30,089 nucleotides of DNA from the NCBI RefSeq assembly GCF_022376445.1, contig NW_025955408.1, forward strand, positions 1 to 30,089, read 5' to 3'. The position numbers and the translations under genes are program-made. Origin of the DNA: Fomitopsis serialis (lineage: Eukaryota > Basidiomycota > Agaricomycetes > Polyporales > Fomitopsidaceae). How positions within the stretch are numbered: the stretch's first letter is position 1; each line of letters opens with the position of its first letter. This document shows positions 1-9,600 of this stretch, one piece after another. Under the pieces are notes generated by a model. The model had not been told where the DNA came from. It worked only from the letters and a program-made list of their open reading frames with translations, and did no database searches.

Positions 1-1563
1 AGAATGGCGGGGACAAGTTCAAGTGCGTAATATCAGTTCTCCATCGCATTGACGTCGTAAAAGCGAACCATTGCGCTAGCATCGTTCGCCGACTCGCATC
101 TCGTGGACGCGCTTAGGATGCTCACCACTGAGCCCACAACGGATGCCAAAGTCAAGAAGAAACTATCTACTGTTCTGCTATCATGGCACGCCCAGTTCAA
201 GGACGACCCGTCCATGCAATACGTCGCGAACCTCTACAAGACCTGTGGTGTCAATCTGCCCGGGCAGCGAGCTCAGAAGCGTTCGTCCACGACATACGGT
301 TCCGACTTCGCAGGCTATGGACCTGAGTATGAGGCGGAAGAGCGCCAGCGGAGATTGGACAGAGAGCGAAGGGAGCAGGAGATGGAAGAGAGGGCCCGCG
401 AGAAAGAACGTGAGAAGGAGAAGGAAAGGGAGGAGAAGCGCAAGAGGGAAGAGGAGAAGCTGAAGGCAAAGCAGGAGAAGGCACAGGGGAAGGCGAAGCG
501 AAAGCAGGAGGAAGAGGCGAGGCGGCATGGCGTGAAAAGAAAGCCATTCAACTTCGAAGAGGTGCGCCCAGTCGGCAGTGCGCCTGGCCGTTAGACTGAC
601 TATCTCTGTAGGAGAAGCCCCAGGTCCTGACTGCTATTGCCGGAGCGTCCCAAGCATCGATCAATTTGGTCAATGCCATTACAGTGAGGAGATACACTAC
701 CCGGTCATCGCCATTTTCTAAAGCTAGCCCAGCTCGTCAATACGGAGACCGACAGCGTTCAGAGCAACGAGCGGGTGCAGGAGTGCCTTGGCAAGGCAAA
801 GCTTGCTAGGAAGCAGATTGTTCGGTACGTTCAGGTGAGAGGACTGGTTATCAAAGTAGACGTTCAGTCCGTTCTGAGGGCACATGCATAGCTCGTAGAG
901 AACGAGGACATGATCGGTACGCTCATCGAAGCGAACGATCGGATCATCGCCGCAATTGAGATGTACGATACTGTGCGTCATTCTCACCTCGCCCCGCACC
1001 TCCTTGCGCTAAATCTCTGGTAGCTCTCCAAACCTGTCGTGACGGAACAGGACGTCCAGAACGTGCAGGAAGGCCTCGCCGCAGTCAAGATCAAGGACTC
1101 CGAGCTCGGCCGACTGCAAGAGAAGCAGCGGGCTGCCGTACAGCGTTCCCTCGGGCGGTCCGGTTCGAACATCGCTATCAGGGGCGCGAACGGCGAGACG
1201 GGTCAGTCCTACATACGCGATCTGCAGGATCTGAGCTTCGGGCCCCTGGGCGCCGAGCAGAGGTGCGTAATTTGCAAATGCCAATCAGTCGATACGGGGC
1301 TAACGCAAACGATTAGCAACCTCCCCCCACCGATCCGCCCGTCAGCGGCGCAGCGCACCTCTTCGGACGAGGACGAAGGCTTTGGCCGCCGTGGATCGCT
1401 TTCGGACTACAGCGACTATGTGTCCTCTGATGAGGGGACTCATAATCGCCCCTCCGCTTCTCGTGCGCGCGGTTACACGGCTGCGCCGGACACCAAAGAG
1501 GGATACCAGAAGAAACCACTCGCCGAGCCAGAAGATCCCTTCGCCGATCCCTTCGCCGATTAA
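1..1563 (+). CDS. VHS/GAT domain protein (LSB5/GGA-like), 5' partial
   Basis: Likely endosomal/Golgi adaptor that binds ubiquitin or cargo; the role is inferred from the family. Exons I can join: 80-561, 612-683, 724-834, 892-972, 1024-1262, 1317-1563; the earlier part, with residues NGGDKF at 3-20, runs off the left edge. The end of a VHS domain is visible (HLVDALRML, then VKKKLSTVLLSWHAQFKDD), followed by a long Lys/Glu/Arg coiled-coil stretch (about 330-540). A GAT three-helix domain follows, from IAGASQASINLVN (exon 612-683) through LVENEDMIGTLIEAND to the EGLAAVKI region. The C-terminus is Ser/acidic and ends in a tandem DPFAD repeat. The phase between the edge exon (donor GTGCGT at 23) and the exon at 80 does not match cleanly, so the first junction is unresolved. 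It could equally be called a GGA-like or Hse1-like protein; the VHS+GAT order is the firm part. Confidence 0.8.
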
Positions 1564-1886
1564 CGTCTGCGTGTGGAGTCCAGACAGTTGAGAGGATGAG
1601 TTCAAGAGGAAACGCAGTTGCGGCGCGTTGTAGGCTCGGTAGAAGGAGTATCCCATATCAGACTTGCTTTCCTAGTGTATTTGTTCGTCTTCTGTATCGC
1701 TCAGTGCAGGATCACCCATGTATCGTACAGACATATTCGACTTGTTGCTATATTGACTTACTTACCCTTGTAAAGGTCGCCTGAACCTTGACACTGACCG
1801 CATTCAACAGTGACACTCGACAGGCATCGGGAAACAAATGCACCGAATCCACCCCGCTGAACCGAGCAAAGAGAAATAGTACACCC
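1564..1886. other. Intergenic, convergent 3' ends
   Basis: These 323 bp separate the stop codons of the VHS/GAT gene and UTP11, so they hold only the 3' UTRs of two convergent genes. I see no conserved coding frame or structured RNA. Confidence 0.6.
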
Positions 1887-3124
1887 TCACTTCTTACGCT
1901 CGATCCTCCACTTGTACACTCTCGGCTTCCATGTCTTCTCGTCCACTTTCTTGGGTCGTCGCTCAGCCGCATCGTCGTCCTCCGCATCGCCATCCTCGTC
2001 ATCTTCCACTTTCTCGACTCCTCGGAGCTTCCGCGCTGCGCCCTTCCCCATGATAAGCTTCTGCATCTCGAGCTCCCTCTCCGCGTAGCGCAATTGTCTG
2101 TCTCGGAAAAGACGCGCTGAGAGCTCCTTGAGTAACCGTGTCCGGTTTTCCTGCAAACTAGGTCAGGACCAGCTTTATGCGAACAATGGTCAAGACGTAC
2201 CGCTGCCGCTTCCTTGCGCTCTTCCTCTGCAGCCCCATCCATCCCCACATCCTGTGCTGCTGTCTTTCTGCGTTTCGTCTTGCTGTTGCTCTTCTCTTGA
2301 GGGGCTTTCCAGCCGAGGTTTACGTCTTCTTCTGTGGCGTCATCCATGCGAACGTCGTCCTCTTTCGGCGGTTGTCTACGAGGCATAGAGGCATATTTCC
2401 GAGCTGGTATCCCTTAGCACGGGACTTGGGAAGGGAGAGAACAACGGATAATCACCTTCTTCAGCGTCCTCTGCGAAGAGGATGTGGTTCTTCTTGCGGC
2501 CCCCATTCGCCTTCCGTTGCTTCCCAGACGGGGCCGAGAGCACTCCAGCTTCTCTCAGCACCCCCAGCTCTTCCTCGTCCAGTTCATCCGCGTCCCCGTC
2601 CTCCTCAGCGTCAGGGCTCCGCTTGAGGAGGTCTGCAAGTGCAGTCAACTGATTCTTGAGCTTCTCGATTTTCTACGACGAATACTGTGAGCACGAGTGC
2701 ACGAGCGATGCGGTATCATCCACACTTACCTTCAACCCCGCCGTCCGCATCGTCCGCAAGTAATTCTCGTCTTGTGTCTTCAGCACCTTCACAATATCCA
2801 CAGGCAGCGCCTCATTGCCTCTATCCTGCATATGCACGCCCCCCTACATCGACGACAATAGCTCTCAGTCTGCAAAACCCCCGACGCAACATAAGAACGA
2901 CGCACCCTCGTCTGCTGCCTGTTCATCGCAAAATAGAACTCATCCTTGTTGCGATCTGCCGCCTTCTGGCGCAGGCGGGTGATCCTGTCCTTCTTGGAGT
3001 GGTAGTCCCGCGCACGCAGCACATAGTCCTTGTGCTTCTCAAGGATGCCAAATTTTGCGCGGTGTGCAAGTTGGGAACGCTCCTTATGGTTCCGTCGGTG
3101 CAGCGAGTTGCGGAGGGACGACAT
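1887..3124 (-). CDS. UTP11: UTP11, U3 snoRNA-associated SSU processome protein
   Basis: Nucleolar component of the small-subunit processome, needed for 18S pre-rRNA processing. The N-terminus ([18 protein letters not shown], then the [15 protein letters not shown] region) is the UTP11 signature and fixes the ATG at 3124-3122. Exons: 3124-2906, 2843-2730, 2672-2456, 2412-2201, 2150-1887, giving 341 aa with all phases matching. The second exon carries the conserved [20 protein letters not shown] and [11 protein letters not shown] segments. The middle is acidic/Lys-rich. The C-terminus has the basic helical region ([17 protein letters not shown]) and ends [14 protein letters not shown]. It is longer than the roughly 250 aa of yeast/human UTP11 because of the charged insert. 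The third intron is only 43 nt. Identity is secure. Confidence 0.93.
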
Positions 3125-3522
3125 GACTGTGTAGTCTTGGGATGAGCCGAGGTGGAAGCAGAGGATTGGCACCAGCGAGCTGTGGCGAAAAGACTCGGAC
3201 AAGCGCGGTGAAATGCGTCCTTGGCTCGATCGAGATGCTCCATCTACTGAACGCCAGTCATGTGATGTCCAAATCAGCCCACCGGGAACTTGATCTTTTG
3301 GAGGGGTGGTGATAGGTACAAGGAGCACTGCGTACGGAAAAATGAAACTAATTATCGTAGGCACCAATAATTTTGGTGATCGAATGTCCTTTGGGTCCGT
3401 CCATCAGCGTGAGCAACAGACACTCGCGTATTACATGCCAGTTGGACCAGAGAAATGATACGGAAAGACATAACTTATCGTACGCTCGCATTCTGCACCT
3501 GCCAGGGTCAAGCGGCCCAAGC
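3125..3522. other. Intergenic, UTP11 5' region
   Basis: These 398 bp lie between the UTP11 start and the stop of the next minus-strand gene. They should hold the UTP11 promoter and the 3' UTR of the zinc-finger gene. No clear TATA box or coding frame was seen. Confidence 0.5.
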
Positions 3523-4867
3523 TCACGGCATCCCATTCATCCCATCCATACCAGCCTCCATAGCCGGGCCCATGTCATGCGGTGGGGGCGGCATCCCAGC
3601 CACGGGGCCCTCGAGGTACAGTCGAATCAGCACGCTCTCCAGCGCAGCGACTGACGCTGCCGGATAGCTGAACGTTCGCGTCTGCTCTCTGATGCTTCCA
3701 AAGAGAACACCCATCCTGTCCCAGCGCTCCTGTTCGAGGTCATGCTGCTGAGGGGGCATCCCAGGGGGCATGGGAGCAGGCATGGATATCGCGGACTGGA
3801 AGGAGGGATGGGAGAAGGGCCCTGCGGGTGGCGGAGGTGGTATGTGGTCAGGCGGCGTGGACGCTGACGACGGGCCGGCGACAGTGTTGGTAGGCTGTAA
3901 GCTGACCGTGGCTGTGGGTGGGCTGCTAGAGGATGCTCCCCCATCTGTGCCATCCTCATTTCGCGTCCGGGCTCGGGCCTGCTCTGCTTGCTGCCTTCGT
4001 CCGCGTTTTGTGAAGGGCAAATTGGGTGGCCCAATCTCGTGGGAGTGTTCCGAGATGTCTATGGTCCGACAGTCAGCATAGATGAAGATTGTAACACAAC
4101 ACATCCCCCACTCACACATTGCGCGCACTTCATCCGTATCGAAGTACGTCTTGTAGCTGATCGACGCCGGGCAGCCAATCCCCTCTAGCTACCTTATCCA
4201 CCTCACACTGAGCCCGCCCTCCTCGCCCGCATCGCACAACCACGCACCTTTCTGCTCGGTACCTTCCTCACTCGGTCTGGGTACTTCTTCACGTACTTCT
4301 TCCTCCCGCTCCTCGAGTGCCGCGCGCACACCAACTTCGTGTGGTCCTTGAACCGTGGGGGACCGCCTTGCTGGTATGCGTGTCCCCCTTCACGAACTCA
4401 ATCACCTTCTCCTCCTCCTCCGCTGCCTCCACTCCTGAAACGCCGTCATTGACACGAACACAAGCGTGTAACCATCGTCTGCGTCGCCCGAGCCATACGG
4501 GGCCTTCTTCGCGCTCCCACTGCCGCCCGACGACGGCACCTGGTCAGTCCCAAGTGCCTGGGATAGGGAAGACTCTGCGTCGGAGGACCTCTCGGGGGAG
4601 AAACCAGCCTGGGGTGCGAGGGGCTGCAGCCGAAGCTCTGGAAACTCATGGCAGAGAGGGGATGGGGAAGAGGGGTGGGTAGCCCTTGGTGGCTGCACAC
4701 ACTGGCAGGGTACAGATCCGTTCACGGCCACGGCGCCCCAATCTGAATCTCCGCCACCTGTCACACATGGTCACGTATGTCACGCTCGAAGCCTATCATG
4801 ACGCATACTTACGTATATGTAAAAGTAACTTGATTGCGGACGTCGCACAAACGGCGGCCTGCAGCAT
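3523..4867 (-). pseudogene. FAR1/WRKY-GCM1-like zinc-finger protein, frame broken twice
   Basis: I recognise a basidiomycete family of putative DNA-binding proteins with a C..C..H.H zinc-binding pattern, here LVCARHSRSG, GCPASISYKTYF and ISEHSHEIG. Exons: 4867-4813 (tentative start), 4757-4248, 4188-4116, 4058-3523. The 3' end is Pro/Ser-rich and ends DGMNGMP. Within 4757-4248 the expected protein lies in three frames in a row. The segment YTLVFVSMTAFQEWRQ stops at a TGA (4404-4402). The adjoining EEEEKVIEFVKGDTH is in a second frame. PRFKDHTKL onward, from about 4357, is in the third. Each switch fits one missing base, at about 4420 in a GGA repeat and in the C run at 4357-4361. With both counted, the exon phase closes exactly. 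No intron can bridge either point. It is therefore a recent pseudogene or a sequence with two errors. The first exon is a guess from a GTAAGT donor at 4812. Confidence 0.6.
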
Positions 4868-5115
4868 GCAACGAAATCATACATACTTATGCTGCCAGTA
4901 CATATAGTGCACCCGTTACGAACGAGAGGCTTGGATAGCGGATGCCTGCATCAGGCGCGCAGAGGTAGTCTCGGACCAAGGCCGCCCAAACTTTCACCTT
5001 CACGATTTGCGTCGGGCAACTCGAACCAACACAAAGTGCGTACGTGCGCAGGAAACATCATTGATAGTAAAGAGTGTAAAAACAGGTTGGCTCACATGTG
5101 CCGAGAGGCCGCCTC
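4868..5115. other. Intergenic between two minus-strand genes
   Basis: These 248 bp hold the 3' end of the F-box gene and the presumed promoter of the zinc-finger gene. No recognisable element was found. Confidence 0.4.
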
Positions 5116-6687
5116 TCACAGATCAGCTTCATACCCTCCCATCCAATCATCCCATCCAACATTTGGGACATTCGCGTGCAGCCATTCTTTGTCTTCGGAG
5201 GCAAGCTCGCAGCAGTCGTCCACGAAGAGTGTTCTGACCGATGACACCACAAACTGGGGGTCTCCGAACTCCACAAATCCCGTAGCTTCATGCATTGCGC
5301 GCCGCGCCTCGAGCATCGCACGCAAGTCTGCGCTCCGGAACTGCGTGCACCCGGCGATCTTGAGCGTCTGGAGGTTGGGGCACAGCCAGATGGGAGCGGC
5401 CTCATCTTGCGGACCCGCCATGGGGTCGGGCGTGGTCTCCGCGAGCTTGCGGAGCACGTCCGTGGTCAAGCCATCGCAGTCTATGAACGACGCATCGCCG
5501 CATCATAGGTCGCTCGGCGGAGTGGCGAAGAGGCTCAAGAGCACCGTCGCAGTCTTGATATCTTCCAGCTTGGTGCGGTAGGTAGGCGGATGGGCAGTGC
5601 CTGGGGGCGTAGGAGTCAAGCACCGCGTGTACGAAGTGAATTCGGGGAAGGGGTGTCGAAGGAGCCGGCGGTATTCCGCTACCACGTCGCCGCCAATGTC
5701 GACGAAGTCGACATTCACGTGCCAGTATGGCGGGTGCATTGGGCGGATGGACGGTCCCGTGTAGGAGCAGTCGAGATGGAGGTTATTGAGCTCGAGACCG
5801 CACAGGCTCCTGCAAGTCAGGAGACATGCGAGGAGGTCGATCAGTGGGAAGGCCGTGTTGTGTGAATTGTAGTTGGTGATGGTGAGGAAGGCCAGCTGGG
5901 GCGGCATGGCCAGTGCAGGGTAGAGTTTGACGTACGACTCGTGGAAGTGGACACCACACATAGAGAGATTTTTGAGGGCGGGCGTGTCAAACCTGCCGGC
6001 TAGAGACGGGGCCGTTTCGGTGCTGCCGACCAAGTCGTCGACTACGCTGTCAAGACAGAGTGTTTCCAACCTCTTCGCGCGTCCTACGAGGTCAACGCGA
6101 GGGCGCGGGAGCGAGCTAGACTGCAGGAGCCTCATGCACAGCGTCCGCCATCGCCTGATGGAGGGTAGAAGTACTTTGATGACGGCTTGCACCTGAGCCT
6201 TCTCCGTAGGATCATTCATAGACAGGTCAAACCTCCGCAGGATGTAGATGTGAAGGGGACGGCCACGCGACCAGTCGAGGTATTCTTGGACGCGACGCAA
6301 CGGCGTAGGGTCCCTGCCAATCCAAATGACGAAGCGTGTCCAATACCTAGATACGCCTGACATAGCCCGTCGCCAGAGGGGAGAGACAGAGGCGATGCAT
6401 TCTGGGAAGGGATGCTGGGGGTTCAGGTCAGCGTAGGGAGGCCAGGGTGTAAGGCAAATGTCGATCAAATTTCCCGGGTATGTCCTTGGCCGCTCTATGT
6501 CTTTAAGGGCATGTCGGAAGATGATGAGGAGGATTTCGGGAGGAAGATCAGAGATGGTGGTGCAAGCCTCTCGAACAACGCTACCAACGCCGACTGGAGG
6601 CACGTAGGGGTCGTCACTGGACTTTCCATTGTACACAGATTGCTCGGAGTACATGACGACGGTGACCGTAGCTTTCACTGGACACAT
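5116..6687 (-). CDS. F-box/LRR protein with in-frame TGA
   Basis: Probable SCF ubiquitin-ligase substrate adaptor of the expanded agaricomycete F-box family. The ATG is at 6687-6685. The F-box core TISDLPPEILLIIFRHAL lies near residues 45-62 and is followed by SVSPLWRRAMSGVSRYW. Leucine-rich segments follow (LAFLTITNYN, LCGLELNNLHLDC). The C-terminal part has WLCPNLQTLKIAGCTQFRSA, ADLRAMLEARRA and FVEFGDPQFVVSSVRTLFVD, and ends WDDWMGGYEADL. The frame is open from 6687 to a TGA at 5505-5503. It then continues in the same frame to the real stop at 5116 (129 further codons containing clear family sequence). I found no GT-AG intron with the right phase that removes the TGA. The result is a truncated 394-aa protein, a pseudogene, a readthrough product, or a sequence error. 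Confidence 0.75.
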
Positions 6688-7062
6688 GGGTCATGTATCA
6701 CCATGAATAATAGACATACATAAGTAACTCACCAGCGGATTCGATGCTTCTTCCACGACCGCCAGTGTTGCGATGCGTCGGATGCAATAGTGCAGAGTCT
6801 AAGTTGCGGCAAACTCGAACGTCGCAGCTAAGGCAGTAAGCAGTAATCTGATCACGGGGTAGATTCGACCCCTCACGTCGTGGGGAGCTTGGCAGTTGTC
6901 CTGGTAGGACGCAGTCCGGGCTGGGCAAACCGATCCCCGGCAGCAACCATACCCAGAGTCGCAAACATTGATAAAAACTCCACCCAATCCATTTGACGCA
7001 CCCATTCAGAAGCCAACTGACTTCCTCCAGAGTACACCAAAAAGAATAGAGCGAGTAGAAAT
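6688..7062. other. Intergenic, F-box 5' region and U2 3' flank
   Basis: These 375 bp lie between the F-box start codon and the 3' end of the U2 snRNA. Open frames on the minus strand here run into the U2 gene and have no ATG start or family resemblance, so I treat the stretch as noncoding. Confidence 0.5.
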
Positions 7063-7251
7063 CCCCCGACGACGCAAGCCAATACTGCAGTAGCAAGGTC
7101 ATCGCGCCTCCAGGTTGCAAGCAGAGCCTAGAGGCAAGGGCGGCAAAAATTAGATAACCAATAATGGAGGCGGTGCCTCCATAATAGTGGTTAAACTATT
7201 AAGAACAGATACTACACTTGATCTAAGCCAAAAGGCCAGAGTGGTGAAGAT
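7063..7251 (-). ncRNA. U2: U2 spliceosomal snRNA
   Basis: RNA core of the U2 snRNP, which pairs with intron branch sites. Read on the minus strand, the 5' part contains GGCCTTTTGGCTTAGATCA followed by AGTGTAGTATCTGTTCTT, the nearly invariant U2 5' domain with the GUAGUA branch-site recognition element. Stem IIa (AATAGT/ACTATT), stem IIb (ATGGAGGC/GCCTCCAT) and the Sm site ATTTTTG follow in order. Next come a 9-bp stem III (GCCTCTAGG/CCTGGAGGC, one G-U pair) and a terminal stem-loop CGATGAC...GTCGTCG with the loop TACTGCAGTA, close to the TATTGCAGTA loop bound by U2B''. The length, about 189 nt, is normal. The ends are estimated to within a few bases: the 5' end from ATCTTCACC at 7251 and the distance to the TATA element, the 3' end from closure of the last stem. 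Confidence 0.95.
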
Positions 7252-7271
7252 TCAGAACGTCTGTCCACCGC

Positions 7272-7279
7272 TTATATAC
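7272..7279 (-). promoter_or_regulatory. TATA element of the U2 snRNA gene
   Basis: The minus strand reads GGTATATAAGCGG, with the TATA core about 25-30 bp upstream of the inferred U2 5' end. This is the expected position for a pol II core promoter. Confidence 0.65.
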
Positions 7280-7774
7280 CCGCGCGCATCCTGCGCACGG
7301 ACCAGGTGGCTACGGCGTTGTGAGTACATATTTGGTCGGTGTACAAACGTGCAGAAATCATTAACTTACTACAGTAACTAAGTAAGGACCATTTACACAG
7401 TAGATGACGATTCTACGGGACAGCGATAGGCTGTATTGAGTGCGTTGTATCAACACCGAGAGCGCGCTCACGTTCCCCGGCTGGTTGACTTCACTTTCAC
7501 TAGGACAGCCCGCGCGTTTGTCAAAAATGCTGAGGACCTCGCACACTCTGTAGCCTCCCTCATTGGTAGCTTCAAGTTGTCTCATCGAATTAGCGCAGCA
7601 AAGCACGTATAGTCTGTCGTTAGAATATACGAGGTCGAGTTGGCAGGAGGTAGCATGTAGTAGATGCGGATAGATGTCCAGCGAATGCATTATGGAAAGC
7701 GTCCGAGTATGAATGATATGCGTAGGTCTGTATCAATGATCGAGTGAGATCCCCCTGAGCCTGGAGGCAGGTAC
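7280..7774. other. Intergenic, U2 upstream and PLC-like 3' flank
   Basis: About 500 bp between the U2 core promoter and the stop of the PLC-like gene. A 109-codon open frame on the minus strand (7361-7690) has no recognisable domain and no support. Nothing else was seen. Confidence 0.45.
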
Positions 7775-9287
7775 TCATACAATGTTCAGCACGCCGAACA
7801 ACAACCCGCCTGCTACCGCCGCAACGGCGGACAGGTGCGCTGCTGTGATCTTGAAGCCGATCGCGCCGGCATTGCTGGAGGATGTGCTTGTATCGCTGCC
7901 GCTGGATACTGGCGTGGCGATGCTGGAGGGGGTATAGGTTACACCGTTGGCGGTCGCGGCGACTTCAAATACGGAGCCACCGCCATACTCGTAGAACTGC
8001 GATATAACCAGTGAGTATGAGCGCTCCTAGGGTCAGAACGGTAGACTTACATCTACAAGCATGAAGTTGGGGTTTCTGCTATACTCCCCGGCACACTCTA
8101 TGACCTGCGCGCCCAGAGACCCCGTGCCATTCGCCGCGTTGGTCTTAGGAGCGTCGGACTTGTCAGGAACCAGGACGCCTAGGTAGTCCTTGTCCAAAAA
8201 GTGGTTGATCAGGTACATCTGCTCGGCGGAGTTACCCGACGTCCGGTTTACGTTGCAATCGAAATCCGTCGTAGTCACGTCGTATGCGGTCTCCCAGATG
8301 TTGCTGAACTCTGGACGGGTAGTTAGTACTGCGGATGGGGAAAAGCATGTCATCAGGGGTGGGGCGCACCGTCGATCAAGTATGGAACGCTGGTGAAGTC
8401 AGCCTGCGTGGTCAGAAAGACGACCAAGCGAGTGCCTTTGTCGATGAGGTCCCCAAGCGTAGGCCATGCGGTGTAGGTCAGGCTGGCTGATGAAGGCGCG
8501 TACGCCATGGTGTCCAGCCCGACTGCTTTGAAGACCTTGTCGTATTCAGCGGGAGAGAAGTTGTCGTAGGAGTTCACGATGAGAAGGGATACGACTGTGA
8601 GGTGCAAGCGACATAAGGCACTTGACTTGTGACAAGCATAGTCTGTTCTTACCTTCATTGGTGTTGTCATCCATCCAGCTCTTGACTGTAGTGAGTGACC
8701 GTATGAGCAGTCAGGTTGCTTGAGAGCAATATAGACATACCGCTCTGCAGATAGTTTTGCAGAGTACCGCCGTCGAGAAGCACCTGCAGTGAGTGGTCGG
8801 TCAGTATTGCAACGCATCCAATGAAAGGTGGACGTACACATGAGGTGTGACAGAGCTGAATCATGCCGCTCTCGTTGTGTGTCTGCATCTGGAGCATGCG
8901 GACGCCATCCTCGAGCTGCTGCGTGACTAGGACCGAGCTCATTCAGCCCGTCGATCGGAATGCGAGTAGCGGATAAACGCACCGTTGACGTCCTGGTTTG
9001 CGGCAACTTGAAAGCCATCAGCCACGTCTGACGCAAGGGAAAAGAGACCACTCACCGTTCACGCTCGAGACAGAGTACGAATCGTGCGCTCCGACGAAGG
9101 TCACATTGCCGAAGGAGCGGTCACATAGCTAAGCACGTAAGACGAGGTCTGATGCGATGAATGGTCAACGTACCTCTGAGTGGCCATTGCATGTGGATGC
9201 GCGTCGGACGGCGGTGGCATGAACGAGGGCCGAGGGGAGAAGGAGGGCGACAACGACCCGCGTTAGGCGACCGACGGAGAGGAGCAT
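7775..9287 (-). CDS. Secreted PLC-like phosphodiesterase, GPI-anchored
   Basis: Fungal member of the PLC-like phosphodiesterase (TIM-barrel, PI-PLC X-like) superfamily, predicted at the cell surface; the substrate is unknown. Exons: 9287-9174, 9128-9056, 9006-8983, 8926-8838, 8783-8741, 8685-8653, 8594-8370, 8310-8051, 7996-7775, giving 360 aa with every phase consistent. A signal peptide spans about residues 1-24 (core VVVALLLPSALVHA). The first catalytic-type His is in FVGAHDSYSV (H53) and the second in QLCHTSC (H97). Conserved MLQMQTHNE, SWMDDNTNEVVSLLIVN and GTRLVVFLT segments follow. The C-terminus is Ser/Thr-rich and then hydrophobic (AAVAAVAGGLLFGVL), a likely GPI-attachment signal. 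The third coding exon is only 24 nt. Without a second PLC domain (Y) this is not a eukaryotic signalling PLC. Confidence 0.88.
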
Positions 9288-9600
9288 GGTGGCGGTCAGA
9301 AACGAGGGTAGGGCGGGCACACCTGGCGCGCTGGCGGAAGGGACGCGGGTAGATGAGTGAGGAAGGAGAGAAGGTTAGGAAATAAAATGAATACACCGCC
9401 CGTCGAGAGCAGCGCAGCACCGGCAACGTTCGCCCTCCCACCAGGCCGTCTTCCACTTAATAGCCGCCCACGTGCCCCGCCAGCGATCGCAGCTCAAGAT
9501 CCATCGGGCAACGTCCAACCCGTTGGCTGTCCGCCTGCTTCACGTCCGTCGCGCTGCCCTGCCGCTCCCTGGCTGCCTCTCCTCCCCCTCTGCTCCCTCC
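9288..9600. other. Divergent promoter region
   Basis: These 313 bp lie between the start codons of the PLC-like gene (-) and the PAP2 gene (+) and must hold both promoters. No convincing TATA box was seen. Confidence 0.5.

Noticed and set aside
181..551. Leu- or Ser/Phe-rich minus-strand frames near the left edge
   Set aside because: Antisense of the Lys/Glu coiled coil in the VHS/GAT gene; not a membrane protein.
5503..5568. A GT-AG intron (GTGCTC...CATAG, about 64 nt) that would remove the TGA from the F-box gene
   Set aside because: Size is fine, but the phase is wrong: the joined frame hits another stop at once.
6698..7120. 140-codon minus-strand open frame and an overlapping 69-codon frame with a hydrophobic segment
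   Set aside because: They run through the 3' half of the U2 snRNA and its flank, and the second has no ATG. They are chance frames.
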